Shown piece by piece: positions 45,010 through 53,464 of a DNA stretch of 61,914 nucleotides. Under the pieces are notes generated by a model, which was not told the origin of the DNA, ran no database searches, and was given only the letters and a program-made list of their open reading frames with translations. The DNA lies in assembly GCF_002294995.1 (NCBI RefSeq), contig NZ_NSGF01000027.1, forward strand, positions 1 through 61,914, written 5' to 3'. The DNA comes from Mesorhizobium sp. WSM3860. GTDB taxonomy: Bacteria; Pseudomonadota; Alphaproteobacteria; Rhizobiales; Rhizobiaceae. Every line of letters starts with the position of its first letter. Position 1 is the stretch's first letter. Position numbers and translations under genes: made by a program.

Positions 45010-45429
45010 ATGCTGCCGGGCCTAGAGGCCGGTTTCACACTGGACGCCCGATTGGAGGCGGACAGTGAGCAGCTCATGTGGCTCGGTCTGTGCGAGCTCC
45101 GGCTGATGAACGATCGCCGCTGGCCGTGGCTGGTCCTTGTGCCGCAGCGGCCGGGCGTGGAGGAAATCCACGACCTGACGCCGCTCGACCAGACGATGCT
45201 GACCTTCGAAACCAACATGGTGGCGCAGGCGCTGAAGCGGGTGACCGGCTGCACCAAGATCAACACCGGGGCGCTCGGCAACATCGTGCGCCAGCTGCAT
45301 GTCCACGTCATTGCCCGCAGCGAGAGCGATCCCGGCTGGCCGGGGCCGGTCTGGGGGCATGGCATGCGCGAGCCATATGAGCGCTCCGACATCCGTCGGT
45401 TTGCCGAAAAGATCAAGGCAGCGCTATAA
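45010..45429 (+). CDS. HIT-family protein
   Basis: 139 residues. The HIT nucleotide-binding motif is LHVHVIAR (H97, H99), with isoleucine in place of the third histidine; the middle, catalytic histidine is retained. Downstream WPGPVWGHGMREPY is typical of this rhizobial subgroup. Likely a nucleotide hydrolase or transferase of unknown substrate. The start MLPGLEAG has GAGGG ten bases upstream; earlier in-frame ATGs lie over ffs and a repeat-like relic (GCATTCTCGAAAAGTG near 44982). Confidence 0.88.
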   Translation: MLPGLEAGFTLDARLEADSEQLMWLGLCELRLMNDRRWPWLVLVPQRPGVEEIHDLTPLDQTMLTFETNMVAQALKRVTGCTKINTGALGNIVRQLHVHVIARSESDPGWPGPVWGHGMREPYERSDIRRFAEKIKAAL

Positions 45430-45468
45430 GCCCATCAGTGTCCACTCTGCGCTTTCCTCGAGTCTCCT

Positions 45469-46410
45469 ATGAGCTTTCATCTGTTTGACGCGCCTTTGCG
45501 CGAGCCGAGCCAATTCGTCGGTTTCGCCGGCAACCGGATCGACCGGCAATCGGAAAACCGCGCCGACGACGCGGTCGAGAAGGCGCTTGGCGAGCGATCG
45601 GCGCGACTGATGCTGATGCATGGCGGCAGGCTTTATCTGAAGCTGGACGACGGCAAGTTCGACCCATGGTTCGAGGCGGCGGAAAGCCAGGCCTTCGAGG
45701 TTTCGCTCGACGCCGGCGTGCTGCTCGGCCTTTCGGAGAGTGGCCCGGTGCTGGCGGTGCCCGCCGGCATCGAACCGGAACATCTGCCGGAAACGGTGAA
45801 GGCGATCGACTACCGCTCCGTCTATATGCAAGGCTTGATCGACGAAGCGGCGGCCGGCGCACTGGCGCAGGGTGCTGCGCTGCTCGCCTGGCACGCCAGC
45901 CACGCTTTCTGCAGCAAATGCGGCAATCGCTCGGAGATGCGCGCCGGCGGCTACAGGCGGCATTGCCCGGCCTGCGGCACCGACCACTTCCCGCGCACCG
46001 ATCCGGTGGCGATCATGCTGACGGCGACTCGCGAGAAATGCCTGCTGGGGCGCGGCCGGCATTTCGGGCCGGGCATGTATTCGGCTCTTGCCGGCTTCAT
46101 CGAGCCCGGCGAGACGATCGAGGCGGCGGTGCGCCGCGAGACGCTGGAGGAGGCCGGGATTCGGCTCGGTCGCGTCGTCTATCACGCCAGCCAGCCCTGG
46201 CCGTTCCCCTATTCGCTGATGATCGGCTGCTTCGGCGAGCCGCTCAACGAGGACATCCAGGCCGACCTCAACGAGCTCGAAGACTGCCGCTGGTTTTCGC
46301 GCGATGAGGTGCGCTCGATGCTGGAGAGAACGCATGCCGGCGGCCTGATCACGCCGCCGAAAGGGGCGATCGCCCACCACCTCATCCGCGCCTGGGTCGA
46401 CAGCGAATAG
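45469..46410 (+). CDS. nudC: NAD+ diphosphatase (NADH pyrophosphatase)
   Basis: 313 residues. A zinc ribbon C148/C151/C166/C169 (CSKCGN, CPACGTD), the Nudix box at 209-231 (GFIEPGETIEAAVRRE then TLEEAGI), and the NudC specificity motif SQPWPFP. It hydrolyses NADH/NAD+ to NMN(H) and AMP and can remove NAD caps from RNA (family knowledge). 39 bases after the HIT gene, probably the same transcript. Confidence 0.95.
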   Translation: MSFHLFDAPLREPSQFVGFAGNRIDRQSENRADDAVEKALGERSARLMLMHGGRLYLKLDDGKFDPWFEAAESQAFEVSLDAGVLLGLSESGPVLAVPAGIEPEHLPETVKAIDYRSVYMQGLIDEAAAGALAQGAALLAWHASHAFCSKCGNRSEMRAGGYRRHCPACGTDHFPRTDPVAIMLTATREKCLLGRGRHFGPGMYSALAGFIEPGETIEAAVRRETLEEAGIRLGRVVYHASQPWPFPYSLMIGCFGEPLNEDIQADLNELEDCRWFSRDEVRSMLERTHAGGLITPPKGAIAHHLIRAWVDSE

Positions 46411-46420
46411 GAGCCGAAAA

Positions 46421-46723
46421 ATGATCCGTCACACCGTCGTGTTCACGCTGAAGCATCCGCCGCATTCGCTGGAGGCGAAGCGGTTCCTCCACGATGCCAA
46501 GAAGATCCTGACGGGGATCAAGGGTGTGACGCATTTCGAGCAGCTGCGCCAAGTGAGCCCCAAGAACGACTATCAATTCGGCTTCTCGATGGAGTTCGCC
46601 GACCAGGCCGCCTACACCAGATACAACGAGCATCCCGACCACGTCGCGTTCGTGCGCGACCGCTGGGTGCCGGAAGTCGAGGCGTTTATGGAAATCGACT
46701 ACGTGCCGTTGGGCTTTGGCTGA
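46421..46723 (+). CDS. Dabb-domain (stress-responsive alpha/beta barrel) protein
   Basis: 100 residues, one Dabb domain: MIRHTVVFTLKHP, then DYQFGFSMEFADQAAYTRYNEHPDHVAF. Dimeric ferredoxin-like fold; function is not defined for most bacterial members. 10 bases after nudC, with GAGCCGAAAA ahead of the ATG, so it is the third gene of the HIT-nudC-Dabb unit. Confidence 0.88.
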   Translation: MIRHTVVFTLKHPPHSLEAKRFLHDAKKILTGIKGVTHFEQLRQVSPKNDYQFGFSMEFADQAAYTRYNEHPDHVAFVRDRWVPEVEAFMEIDYVPLGFG

Positions 46724-47034
46724 AATTAGGTCGAGCGTCGGCGTCTGTGATTGGCGCGAACCTCCATGACGTTCGTCATCCGAGGACGAAGCGACGCGAA
46801 GCGGAGCGCGGGCCCTGGGATCCATGCCGTGACTTTTACGAAGGCCGCAGCGGAGCAGAATTCTGGACCGTGGGGCGGCGCTCCAGCGTAGCGGCATGGA
46901 TCCTCGGGTCTGCGCCGCGTCGCTTCGCTCCTTGCTCCGCCCGAGGATGACGAAGCAGGAGGGCTTCGGCCATCCTCGAAGGTGCAATCACGCTTTGAAC
47001 GAGCCCGACGGCTGGCAGATCGGAAAAGCCAGCC
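46724..47034. other. Dabb-pheA convergent gap
   Basis: 311 bases between two converging genes. Almost all of it is the long family D palindrome at 46774-46952; no gene-like frame is present. The remaining flanks show nothing. Confidence 0.6.
46774..46952. repeat. Long palindromic repeat, family D
   Basis: About 179 bp. Outer arms CGTCATCC / GGATGACG and inner arms with GGATCCATGCC / GGCATGGATCC, plus matching GAAGCGACGCG / CGCGTCGCTTC blocks. It would form a long hairpin and probably serves as terminator for both converging genes. The sequence type is common in rhizobial gaps. Confidence 0.75.
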
Positions 47035-47898
47035 TTAATCCGCCACCTTCCACTGCTCGCGCGACGCGCTTGCCGGATAGACGCCGAGGATGCGCATCTC
47101 GCGGGAGAAGAAGCGCAACTCGTCGAGCGCCAGCTTGACCAGCGGATCATCGGGATGGCCCTCGATGTCGGCATAGAACAGCGTCGCTGTGAAGGCGCCG
47201 AGCTGATAGCTCTCGAGCTTGGTCATGTTGATGCCGTTGGTGGCGAAGCCGCCCATGGCCTTGTAGAGCGCGGCGGGCACGTTGCGGACGCGGAAGATGA
47301 AGGTGGTCATCATCCTGGCGTCCAGCGACGGGCGCTCGGCCCATTGCTTGTTTTTTGTCAGCACGACGAAGCGGGTGACGTTCGAGTCGGTGTCCTCGAC
47401 ATTCTTCTCGATGATGTCGAGGCCGTAGAGTTCGGCGGCAAGCGCAGGCGCAAGCGCCGCCATGGTGCGGTCCTTGACCTCGGAGACCATCTTGGCAGAT
47501 CCCGCCGTGTCGCCGGCCACCACCGGCTTCCAGCCGTTCTTGCGGATGTATTTGCGGCACTGGCCAAGGGCATGGATATGGCTGTGCACGGTTCTGATCT
47601 CGTCGCGCCTGACGCCCGGCAGCACCATCAGCTGGAAATGGATCGGCAGAAAATATTCGCCGACGATGTGCAGGCGCGATTCCGGCAAAAGATGATGGAT
47701 GTCGGCGACGCGGCCGGCAATCGTGTTCTCGATCGGGATCATGGCGAGCTCGGCCTTGCCGGTTTCGACCGCGTTGAAGGCGTCCTCGAAGGTCGGACAG
47801 GGCAACGGCTCCATCGAGGGGAACATGTTGCGGCAAGCGGTATCGGAATTGGCGCCCGGCTCGCCCTGGAAGGATATTCTGTTGGTCTTTTCAGGCAT
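47035..47898 (-). CDS. pheA: Prephenate dehydratase
   Basis: 287-residue monofunctional enzyme converting prephenate to phenylpyruvate. The catalytic TRF motif is in SNVTRFVVL, with IPIENTIAG earlier. A C-terminal ACT domain (residues ~195-270) should bind phenylalanine; its usual ESRP motif is ESYQ here, as in many rhizobia. 25 bases after kdsB on the same strand. Confidence 0.95.
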   Translation of the reverse strand: MPEKTNRISFQGEPGANSDTACRNMFPSMEPLPCPTFEDAFNAVETGKAELAMIPIENTIAGRVADIHHLLPESRLHIVGEYFLPIHFQLMVLPGVRRDEIRTVHSHIHALGQCRKYIRKNGWKPVVAGDTAGSAKMVSEVKDRTMAALAPALAAELYGLDIIEKNVEDTDSNVTRFVVLTKNKQWAERPSLDARMMTTFIFRVRNVPAALYKAMGGFATNGINMTKLESYQLGAFTATLFYADIEGHPDDPLVKLALDELRFFSREMRILGVYPASASREQWKVAD

Positions 47899-47923
47899 GC
47901 GCCAAGGTCTCGCTTACGATGTC

Positions 47924-48652
47924 TCAGTTTGAAAGAATCTGCCTGGCGCGCTCGAGATCGTCGGGCGTGTCGACGCCGAGCGGCAGCGACCGGACGATCT
48001 CGGCATCGATGCGCATGCCGGCTTCCAGCGCCCGCAGCTGTTCCAGCCGCTCACGGCGTTCGAGCGGCGACGGCTTCAGCGCCACGAAGCGTTCCAGTGC
48101 CGCGCGGCGGTAGGCATAGAGGCCGATGTGGTGATAGAGCGGGCCCTCCCCCCACGGCGCCGTGGCGCGCGTGAAATAGAGCGCCTTCAGCCTTGTCGCG
48201 GAGAGCGGCGAGCCGACGATCTTGACCACGTTCGGATTGGTCCGTTCTTCGTCGCGCACAATCTCGACGCCGAGCGTGGCTATGTCGACCGACAGGTCGG
48301 CGAAGGGCCGCAGCGATGCGCCGATGATCTCAGGGTCGATGGTCGGCAGATCGCCCTGGACGTTGACGATGGTTTCGACCTTTTTCTCCGGGTCCAGCAC
48401 GGTGAGGGCCTCGAAGATGCGGTCGGATCCCGATTGGTGGTCCGCGCGCGTCATCACCGCCTCGAGACCGTGGTCCCGTACCACCGCGGCAACCGCTTCG
48501 GTGTCGGTCGCCACCACCACGCGACCGAGCCCGGCCTCGGCGCCGCGGCGGGCGACATGGACGATCATCGGCGCGCCGGCGATGTCGGCCAGCGGCTTGC
48601 CCGGCAGGCGCGTCGAGGCCATGCGGGCGGGGATCAGGATCAATGTCGACAT
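47924..48652 (-). CDS. kdsB: 3-deoxy-manno-octulosonate cytidylyltransferase
   Basis: Activates Kdo as CMP-Kdo for lipopolysaccharide. 242 residues, start MSTLILIPARMASTRLPGKPL with the nucleotide-binding motif, then NVQGDLPTIDP and HIGLYAYRRAALERF. Divergent from the cytochrome gene, 192 bases apart. Confidence 0.96.
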   Translation of the reverse strand: MSTLILIPARMASTRLPGKPLADIAGAPMIVHVARRGAEAGLGRVVVATDTEAVAAVVRDHGLEAVMTRADHQSGSDRIFEALTVLDPEKKVETIVNVQGDLPTIDPEIIGASLRPFADLSVDIATLGVEIVRDEERTNPNVVKIVGSPLSATRLKALYFTRATAPWGEGPLYHHIGLYAYRRAALERFVALKPSPLERRERLEQLRALEAGMRIDAEIVRSLPLGVDTPDDLERARQILSN

Positions 48653-48844
48653 GGACTTTTAGGACAGCCGGGGAAGCAGATGGAAAAGTGGCAAAACGTC
48701 TCACTGGAAGCGCCCTTATAGGTGTTGCAAGGACGAAGCAAAAGACCTAGTTTCCGCGCGATTTAACGGGCCCGTTCGGGCCTTTCGCTATACCGACGGA
48801 CGGAGTGGACGGGACGGTCCGCCGGAAAAGGGAGCAAGGGGCGT

Positions 48845-49519
48845 ATGGATTCCAACGAAGTCAACAAGCTGCTCGCCGGATTCCTCGGAACCTGCTTCAT
48901 CGTCTTTTCCGTCGGTATCGTTTCCGACGCGCTGTTTGCCTCCCCCGCTCCCGAGAAGCCGGGCTTCGCCATCGAGGCGGCCGAGCCGACCGAAGGCGGC
49001 GGCGCTGCCGCGCCGGCGGCCGAAGCCAAGCCGATCGCCGACCTGCTCGCAACCGCCAATGCCGAGACGGGCGCCGCCATCTTCAAGAAGTGCCAGGCCT
49101 GCCATTCCGGCGAAAAGGGCGGCCCCAACAAGGTCGGGCCGGACCTCTGGGACATCATCGATCGCCCTGTCGCCGAGCATGAGGGCTTCGCCTATTCGGC
49201 GGGCATGAAGGATTTCTCCAAGGGCGGCGCCGAGAAGTGGACCTACGACAACCTCAATCACTTCATCAACGCGCCGAAGAAGTTCGTGAAGGGCACTGCG
49301 ATGGGCTTTGCCGGCCTGCCGAAGGACGAGGACCGCGCCAACGTGATCGCCTATCTGCGCACGCTGTCGGACAATCCGAAGCCGCTGCCGCAGCCGGGCG
49401 CTTCGGCGGAAGCCAAGCCCGCCGAAGGCGCCGCCCCGGCCAAGCCGGCCGCAGGTGCTGCGCCCGCCAAGCCGGCCGAAGGCGCCGCTCCGGCCAAGCC
49501 GGTTGCACCCGCGCAATAA
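48845..49519 (+). CDS. Membrane-anchored cytochrome c (CycM type)
   Basis: 224 residues. An uncleaved N-terminal membrane anchor (LLAGFLGTCFIVFSVGIVSDALF), an Ala/Pro linker, a class I cytochrome c domain with CQACH (83-87) and a probable axial methionine M153 (KGTAMGFAG). The C-terminus is a ~35-residue Ala-Lys-Pro repeat (AAPAKPAEG units). Similar to CycM/c552, which passes electrons to cytochrome c oxidase in rhizobia. AGGGGCG precedes the ATG. Confidence 0.9.
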   Translation: MDSNEVNKLLAGFLGTCFIVFSVGIVSDALFASPAPEKPGFAIEAAEPTEGGGAAAPAAEAKPIADLLATANAETGAAIFKKCQACHSGEKGGPNKVGPDLWDIIDRPVAEHEGFAYSAGMKDFSKGGAEKWTYDNLNHFINAPKKFVKGTAMGFAGLPKDEDRANVIAYLRTLSDNPKPLPQPGASAEAKPAEGAAPAKPAAGAAPAKPAEGAAPAKPVAPAQ

Positions 49520-49544
49520 ACATTTCGTCATAAAGACACCTTGG

Positions 49545-49571
49545 AAAAGCCGGGTTCGTCCCGGCTTTTTT
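49545..49571 (+). terminator. Intrinsic terminator after the cytochrome gene
   Basis: Stem AAAAGCCGGG / CCCGGCTTTT with a 5-base loop, running into six Ts. Strong Rho-independent terminator 25 bases past the stop; it separates the cytochrome from the yej operon. Confidence 0.9.
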
Positions 49572-49676
49572 GTTAGGAAAGCCGCATATGCTGCGACAAA
49601 AGCCGCCGCTTGCGGTTTTCACCGGCGTCAAATGATCTAGATTGCCGGTGGGTACTGTTCGCGACGAGGAGAACGC

Positions 49677-51557
49677 ATGACGGTCGGCCGTTCCCGGACG
49701 TTTTTCGCATCGATGCTGGCGGTTGTTTTCGCCGCCAGCCTGCAGGCCAGTGTCGCCGACGAATGGCACACGACATCCTCGCTGGTCGGCCCGTCCAAAT
49801 ATGGCGACAATTTCCAGCGCTACGACTATGTCAATCCGGACGCTCCGAAGGGCGGCGCCCACGACTCCGTCGTTGTCGGCACTTTCGACAGCTTCAACCC
49901 CTATATCGTGCCGGGGTCGCCGGCCGCGGGGTTCGCCGGGTTCGGCGGCGGCCTGCTCTACGACACGCTGATGGATCAGGCGACCGACGAGGGCAGCGTG
50001 AGCCACCCGCTGATTGCCGAGGCTTATAAATACCCGCCCGACTATTCCTCGGCGACCTACCGGCTCGACCCGCGCGCGAAATGGCATGACGGCCAGCCGA
50101 TCACGGTCGACGATGTGGTCTGGTCGTTCCAGGTGCTGAAGGCCAACGCCCCCCAATACAACCGCTATTTCGAGAACGTCACCGACGCGGTGGCGATTTC
50201 CGACCGCGAGGTCGAGTTTCATTTCAACCAGAAGGGCAACCGCGAGCTGCCCAAGATTCTCGGCGATCTGGTCGTCCTGCCGAAGCACTGGTGGGAGGGC
50301 ACCGATGCCAGCGGCAAGAAGCGCGACATCACTAGGCCGACGCTCGAGCCGCCGCTGGGATCCGCCGCCTACAAGATCGCCAGCTTCAAGCCGGGTTCCG
50401 AGATCGTCTGGCAGCGCGTGCCTGATTACTGGGGCGCCAAGCTGCCGGTGAAGATCGGCCGCGAGAATTTCGACACCCAGCGCTTTACCTACATCCTGGA
50501 CGACAATGCTGCCTGGCAGGCCTTCACCAAGGGCGGGCTTGACGACATCAAGCCCGAAAACAGTTCGCGGCGCTGGGCGACGGCTTACAACTTTCCGGCG
50601 GTGAACGCCGGCGACGTGATCAAAAAGGAATTCAAGACCACTTCGCCGGAGCCGATGCAGGCCTTCATGCTGAACCAGCGCAGGCCGCTGTTCCAGGATC
50701 GCCGGGTCCGCGAGGCGCTAACCTATCCCTATGACTTCGAGACGATGAACCGAACGCTGTTCTTCAATTCCAACACGCGCACCCAAAGCTATTTACAAGG
50801 CACGGAACTCGCGTCGAGCGGTCTGCCGCAAGGCAAGGAACTCGAAATCCTGGAGAAGTACCGCGACAAGCTGCCGCCTGAACTGTTCACCCAGGAATTC
50901 AAGCTGCCGGTCTACGACTCACCACAAGCGGAGCGGAAATATCTGAAGCAGGCTGTCGACCTCTTCGCCCAGGCGGGCTGGGTGATCAAGGGCGGCAAGA
51001 TGGTGAACGCCAAGACCGGCGCGCCGTTCAAATTCGAGATACTGGGCACGTCCGACACGGACCAGATCCTCTCCGGCAACTATATCGCCAATCTGCGCAA
51101 GATCGGCGTCGATGCAACGCTGCGCATCATCGACCCCAGCCAGTACGTCAACCGCGTCAACAATTTCGACTACGACGTCATCACCAACGTGCTGCAGCAG
51201 TCGGAATCGCCCGGCAACGAACAGCGCGATTTCTGGAGTTCGAAGTCCGCCGATTCACCCGGATCGCGCAATTACTCCGGCATCAAGGATCCGGTCGTCG
51301 ACGCGCTGGTGGACCGCGTCATCTTCGCCACCGACCGCGACGATCTCGTCGCCGCCACCCATGCGCTCGATCGCGTGCTGTTGTGGAACTACTATACCGT
51401 GCCGCAATACTACCGCGCGGTGGTCTGGCTTGCCTACTGGAACAAGTTCGGCATGCCGGACAAGCAGCCCAGCTACCGTGGCGCCGATATCGATTCCTGG
51501 TGGATCGATACGGCGAAGGAAAAGGCGTTGGCCGCCAAATACAAGGGCCTCAACTGA
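49677..51557 (+). CDS. yejA: YejA-type peptide-binding protein, Sec-exported
   Basis: 626 residues of SBP family 5 with a Sec signal peptide (MLAVVFAASLQASVADEWH). Family features: YDYVNPDAPKGG, KWHDGQPITVDDVVWSF, RRWATAYNFPAV and FMLNQRRPLFQDRRVREA. GAGGAGAA precedes the ATG. First gene of yejA-yejA2-yejB-yejE-yejF, an importer of larger peptides; E. coli Yej imports microcin C, and in Sinorhizobium it contributes to resistance to plant NCR peptides. Confidence 0.92.
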   Translation: MTVGRSRTFFASMLAVVFAASLQASVADEWHTTSSLVGPSKYGDNFQRYDYVNPDAPKGGAHDSVVVGTFDSFNPYIVPGSPAAGFAGFGGGLLYDTLMDQATDEGSVSHPLIAEAYKYPPDYSSATYRLDPRAKWHDGQPITVDDVVWSFQVLKANAPQYNRYFENVTDAVAISDREVEFHFNQKGNRELPKILGDLVVLPKHWWEGTDASGKKRDITRPTLEPPLGSAAYKIASFKPGSEIVWQRVPDYWGAKLPVKIGRENFDTQRFTYILDDNAAWQAFTKGGLDDIKPENSSRRWATAYNFPAVNAGDVIKKEFKTTSPEPMQAFMLNQRRPLFQDRRVREALTYPYDFETMNRTLFFNSNTRTQSYLQGTELASSGLPQGKELEILEKYRDKLPPELFTQEFKLPVYDSPQAERKYLKQAVDLFAQAGWVIKGGKMVNAKTGAPFKFEILGTSDTDQILSGNYIANLRKIGVDATLRIIDPSQYVNRVNNFDYDVITNVLQQSESPGNEQRDFWSSKSADSPGSRNYSGIKDPVVDALVDRVIFATDRDDLVAATHALDRVLLWNYYTVPQYYRAVVWLAYWNKFGMPDKQPSYRGADIDSWWIDTAKEKALAAKYKGLN

Positions 51558-53434
51558 TGAGGCAGCCGGCGTTGCTTCCTCGTCGCGACTTCCTGGCGCT
51601 CGGCGCCGCGGCGGCGGCCACGTCGCTGCTCCCCGGCAAGGTCTTTGCCGCGATCCCGACCGGGGTGAAGGTGCACGGCCTCTCCGCCTTCGGCGACTTG
51701 AAATACAAGCCCGACTTCACGCATTTCGAGTATGTCAACGTCGATGCGCCGCAAGGCGGCACCTTCAATTTCTCGCCGCCCAACTGGGGCCAAAACCAGA
51801 GCCCTTTGACGTTCAACACGCTGAACTCCTTCGTGCCCAAGGGCGATGCGCCGCAGCGCATGGAAATGTGCTTCGATTCACTGATGGTGCGGGCGCTCGA
51901 CGAGCCTGACGCCGTCTATGGGCTGATCGCAGACGGGGTCACGATTTCCGACGATCGCAACGGCTTCATCTTCTCGCTGCGGCCGCAGGCGCGCTTCCAT
52001 GACGGCACGCCGCTCACCGCCGACGATGTCGCCTTCACCTTCAAACTGCTGAAGGACAAGGGGCATCCGGATTATTCGCTGTCGCTGACGCATCTTGAGG
52101 ATGCGGTGGCGAAGGACGCCCACACGGTCGAGCTCAAGTTCTCCGGCAAGCACTCGGCCCGCACCATCCTGAACGTCGTCGCGTTTCCGATCCTGTCCAA
52201 GGCCTTCTTTACGGCCAACCCGTTCGATTCGTCCCAGCTCAACCCGCCGCTCGGCTCAAGCGCCTACAAGGTCGGGCGCTGGTCGGCCGGGGCCTGGATC
52301 GAGTACGAGCGGGTGGCCGACTATTGGGGCAACGACCTGCCGGTCAATCGCGGCCAGAACAATTTCGGGCGTATCCGCATCGAGTTCTATCAGGACCGCA
52401 CGGCCGGCTTCGAGGCCTTCAAGAAGGGCGAGATCCTCTATCGCGAGGAATTCACCTCGCGCGTCTGGGCGACGGCCTACAACTTTCCGGCCTTTGCCGC
52501 CGGCAAGGTGGTGAAGCACGAATTCCCGGCCGAGACGGTGCCGTCGATGCAGGCGACAGCCGTCAACCAGCGGCGCGCGCAGTTCCAGGACCCGCGCGTG
52601 CGGCAAGCGATCGCGCTCTGCTTCGACTTCGAATGGACGCGGCGCAACTTCTTTTACGGCTCCTATCAGCGCTCGCAATCCTGCTTCGAGAAATCCGACT
52701 TTCGCGCCGAAGGCATGCCCTCGCCGGCAGAACTCGCGCTGCTGGAGCCGCTGCGCGACAAGCTGCCGCCGGAGGTCTTCGGCGAAGCGGTGACGCAGCC
52801 AGCCTCGGACGGCTCGGGACGCGACCGCAAGCTGCTTGGCAAGGCGGCGAAGCTGCTTGCCGAAGCCGGCTGGAAACGCTCCAGCGATTTCGTCGTCAAC
52901 GACAAGGGCGCGCGGCTGCCCGCCGAGTTCCTGGTGGAAGACGAGACCTTCGTGCAGGTCTATTCGCCCTGGGTCGCCAACATGAAGGCGATCGGCATCG
53001 ACGCCTCGATCCGGCTGGTCGATTCCGCCCAATACCAGCTCAGGCAATCGACCTTCGATTTCGATCTGATCTCGGCCGCCTTCTCCTTCAGCGCCACGCC
53101 GACACGCGACGACCTCGAGATCTTCTTCCATGCGCGAAGCGCGTCGGTTTCGGGCTCGCGCAACCTCCCGGGCATAGCGAGCCCGGCTATAGACGCGCTG
53201 ATCGACGCCGTCGGCGCGGCCAAGGATCGCGAGAGCCTCACCGTCGCCATGCGGGCGCTCGATCGGGCCTTGCGCGCGCGGCGCGATTGGATTCCAAGTT
53301 GGTATCTGGCGAATCACCGAAGCGCCTATTGGGACATGTTCGGCTTTCCCGAGCAGAAGCCCGATTTCGGCTTTCCGGTCGAGGCGCTGTGGTGGGTCGA
53401 CAAGGGCAAGGCGGCAAGAATTGGCAAAGCCTGA
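51557..53434 (+). CDS. YejA-type peptide-binding protein, Tat-exported
   Basis: 625 residues, paralogous to the gene before it (shared FEYVNVDAPQGG, RFHDGTPLTADDVAFTF, VWATAYNFPAF, AVNQRRAQFQDPRVRQA). It has a twin-arginine signal (RRDFLALGAAAAATSLL) instead of a Sec peptide. Its ATG overlaps the yejA stop (TGATG). Two binding proteins feeding one permease suggest a broader ligand range (inference). Confidence 0.92.
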   Translation: MRQPALLPRRDFLALGAAAAATSLLPGKVFAAIPTGVKVHGLSAFGDLKYKPDFTHFEYVNVDAPQGGTFNFSPPNWGQNQSPLTFNTLNSFVPKGDAPQRMEMCFDSLMVRALDEPDAVYGLIADGVTISDDRNGFIFSLRPQARFHDGTPLTADDVAFTFKLLKDKGHPDYSLSLTHLEDAVAKDAHTVELKFSGKHSARTILNVVAFPILSKAFFTANPFDSSQLNPPLGSSAYKVGRWSAGAWIEYERVADYWGNDLPVNRGQNNFGRIRIEFYQDRTAGFEAFKKGEILYREEFTSRVWATAYNFPAFAAGKVVKHEFPAETVPSMQATAVNQRRAQFQDPRVRQAIALCFDFEWTRRNFFYGSYQRSQSCFEKSDFRAEGMPSPAELALLEPLRDKLPPEVFGEAVTQPASDGSGRDRKLLGKAAKLLAEAGWKRSSDFVVNDKGARLPAEFLVEDETFVQVYSPWVANMKAIGIDASIRLVDSAQYQLRQSTFDFDLISAAFSFSATPTRDDLEIFFHARSASVSGSRNLPGIASPAIDALIDAVGAAKDRESLTVAMRALDRALRARRDWIPSWYLANHRSAYWDMFGFPEQKPDFGFPVEALWWVDKGKAARIGKA

Positions 53435-53464
53435 CATTCCGCTCCGCGCAGGGCCGGCAGCCTG

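Noticed and set aside
49677..53434. Tandem yejA copies as an assembly duplication
   Set aside because: The two proteins differ widely in sequence and signal type; they are true paralogues.
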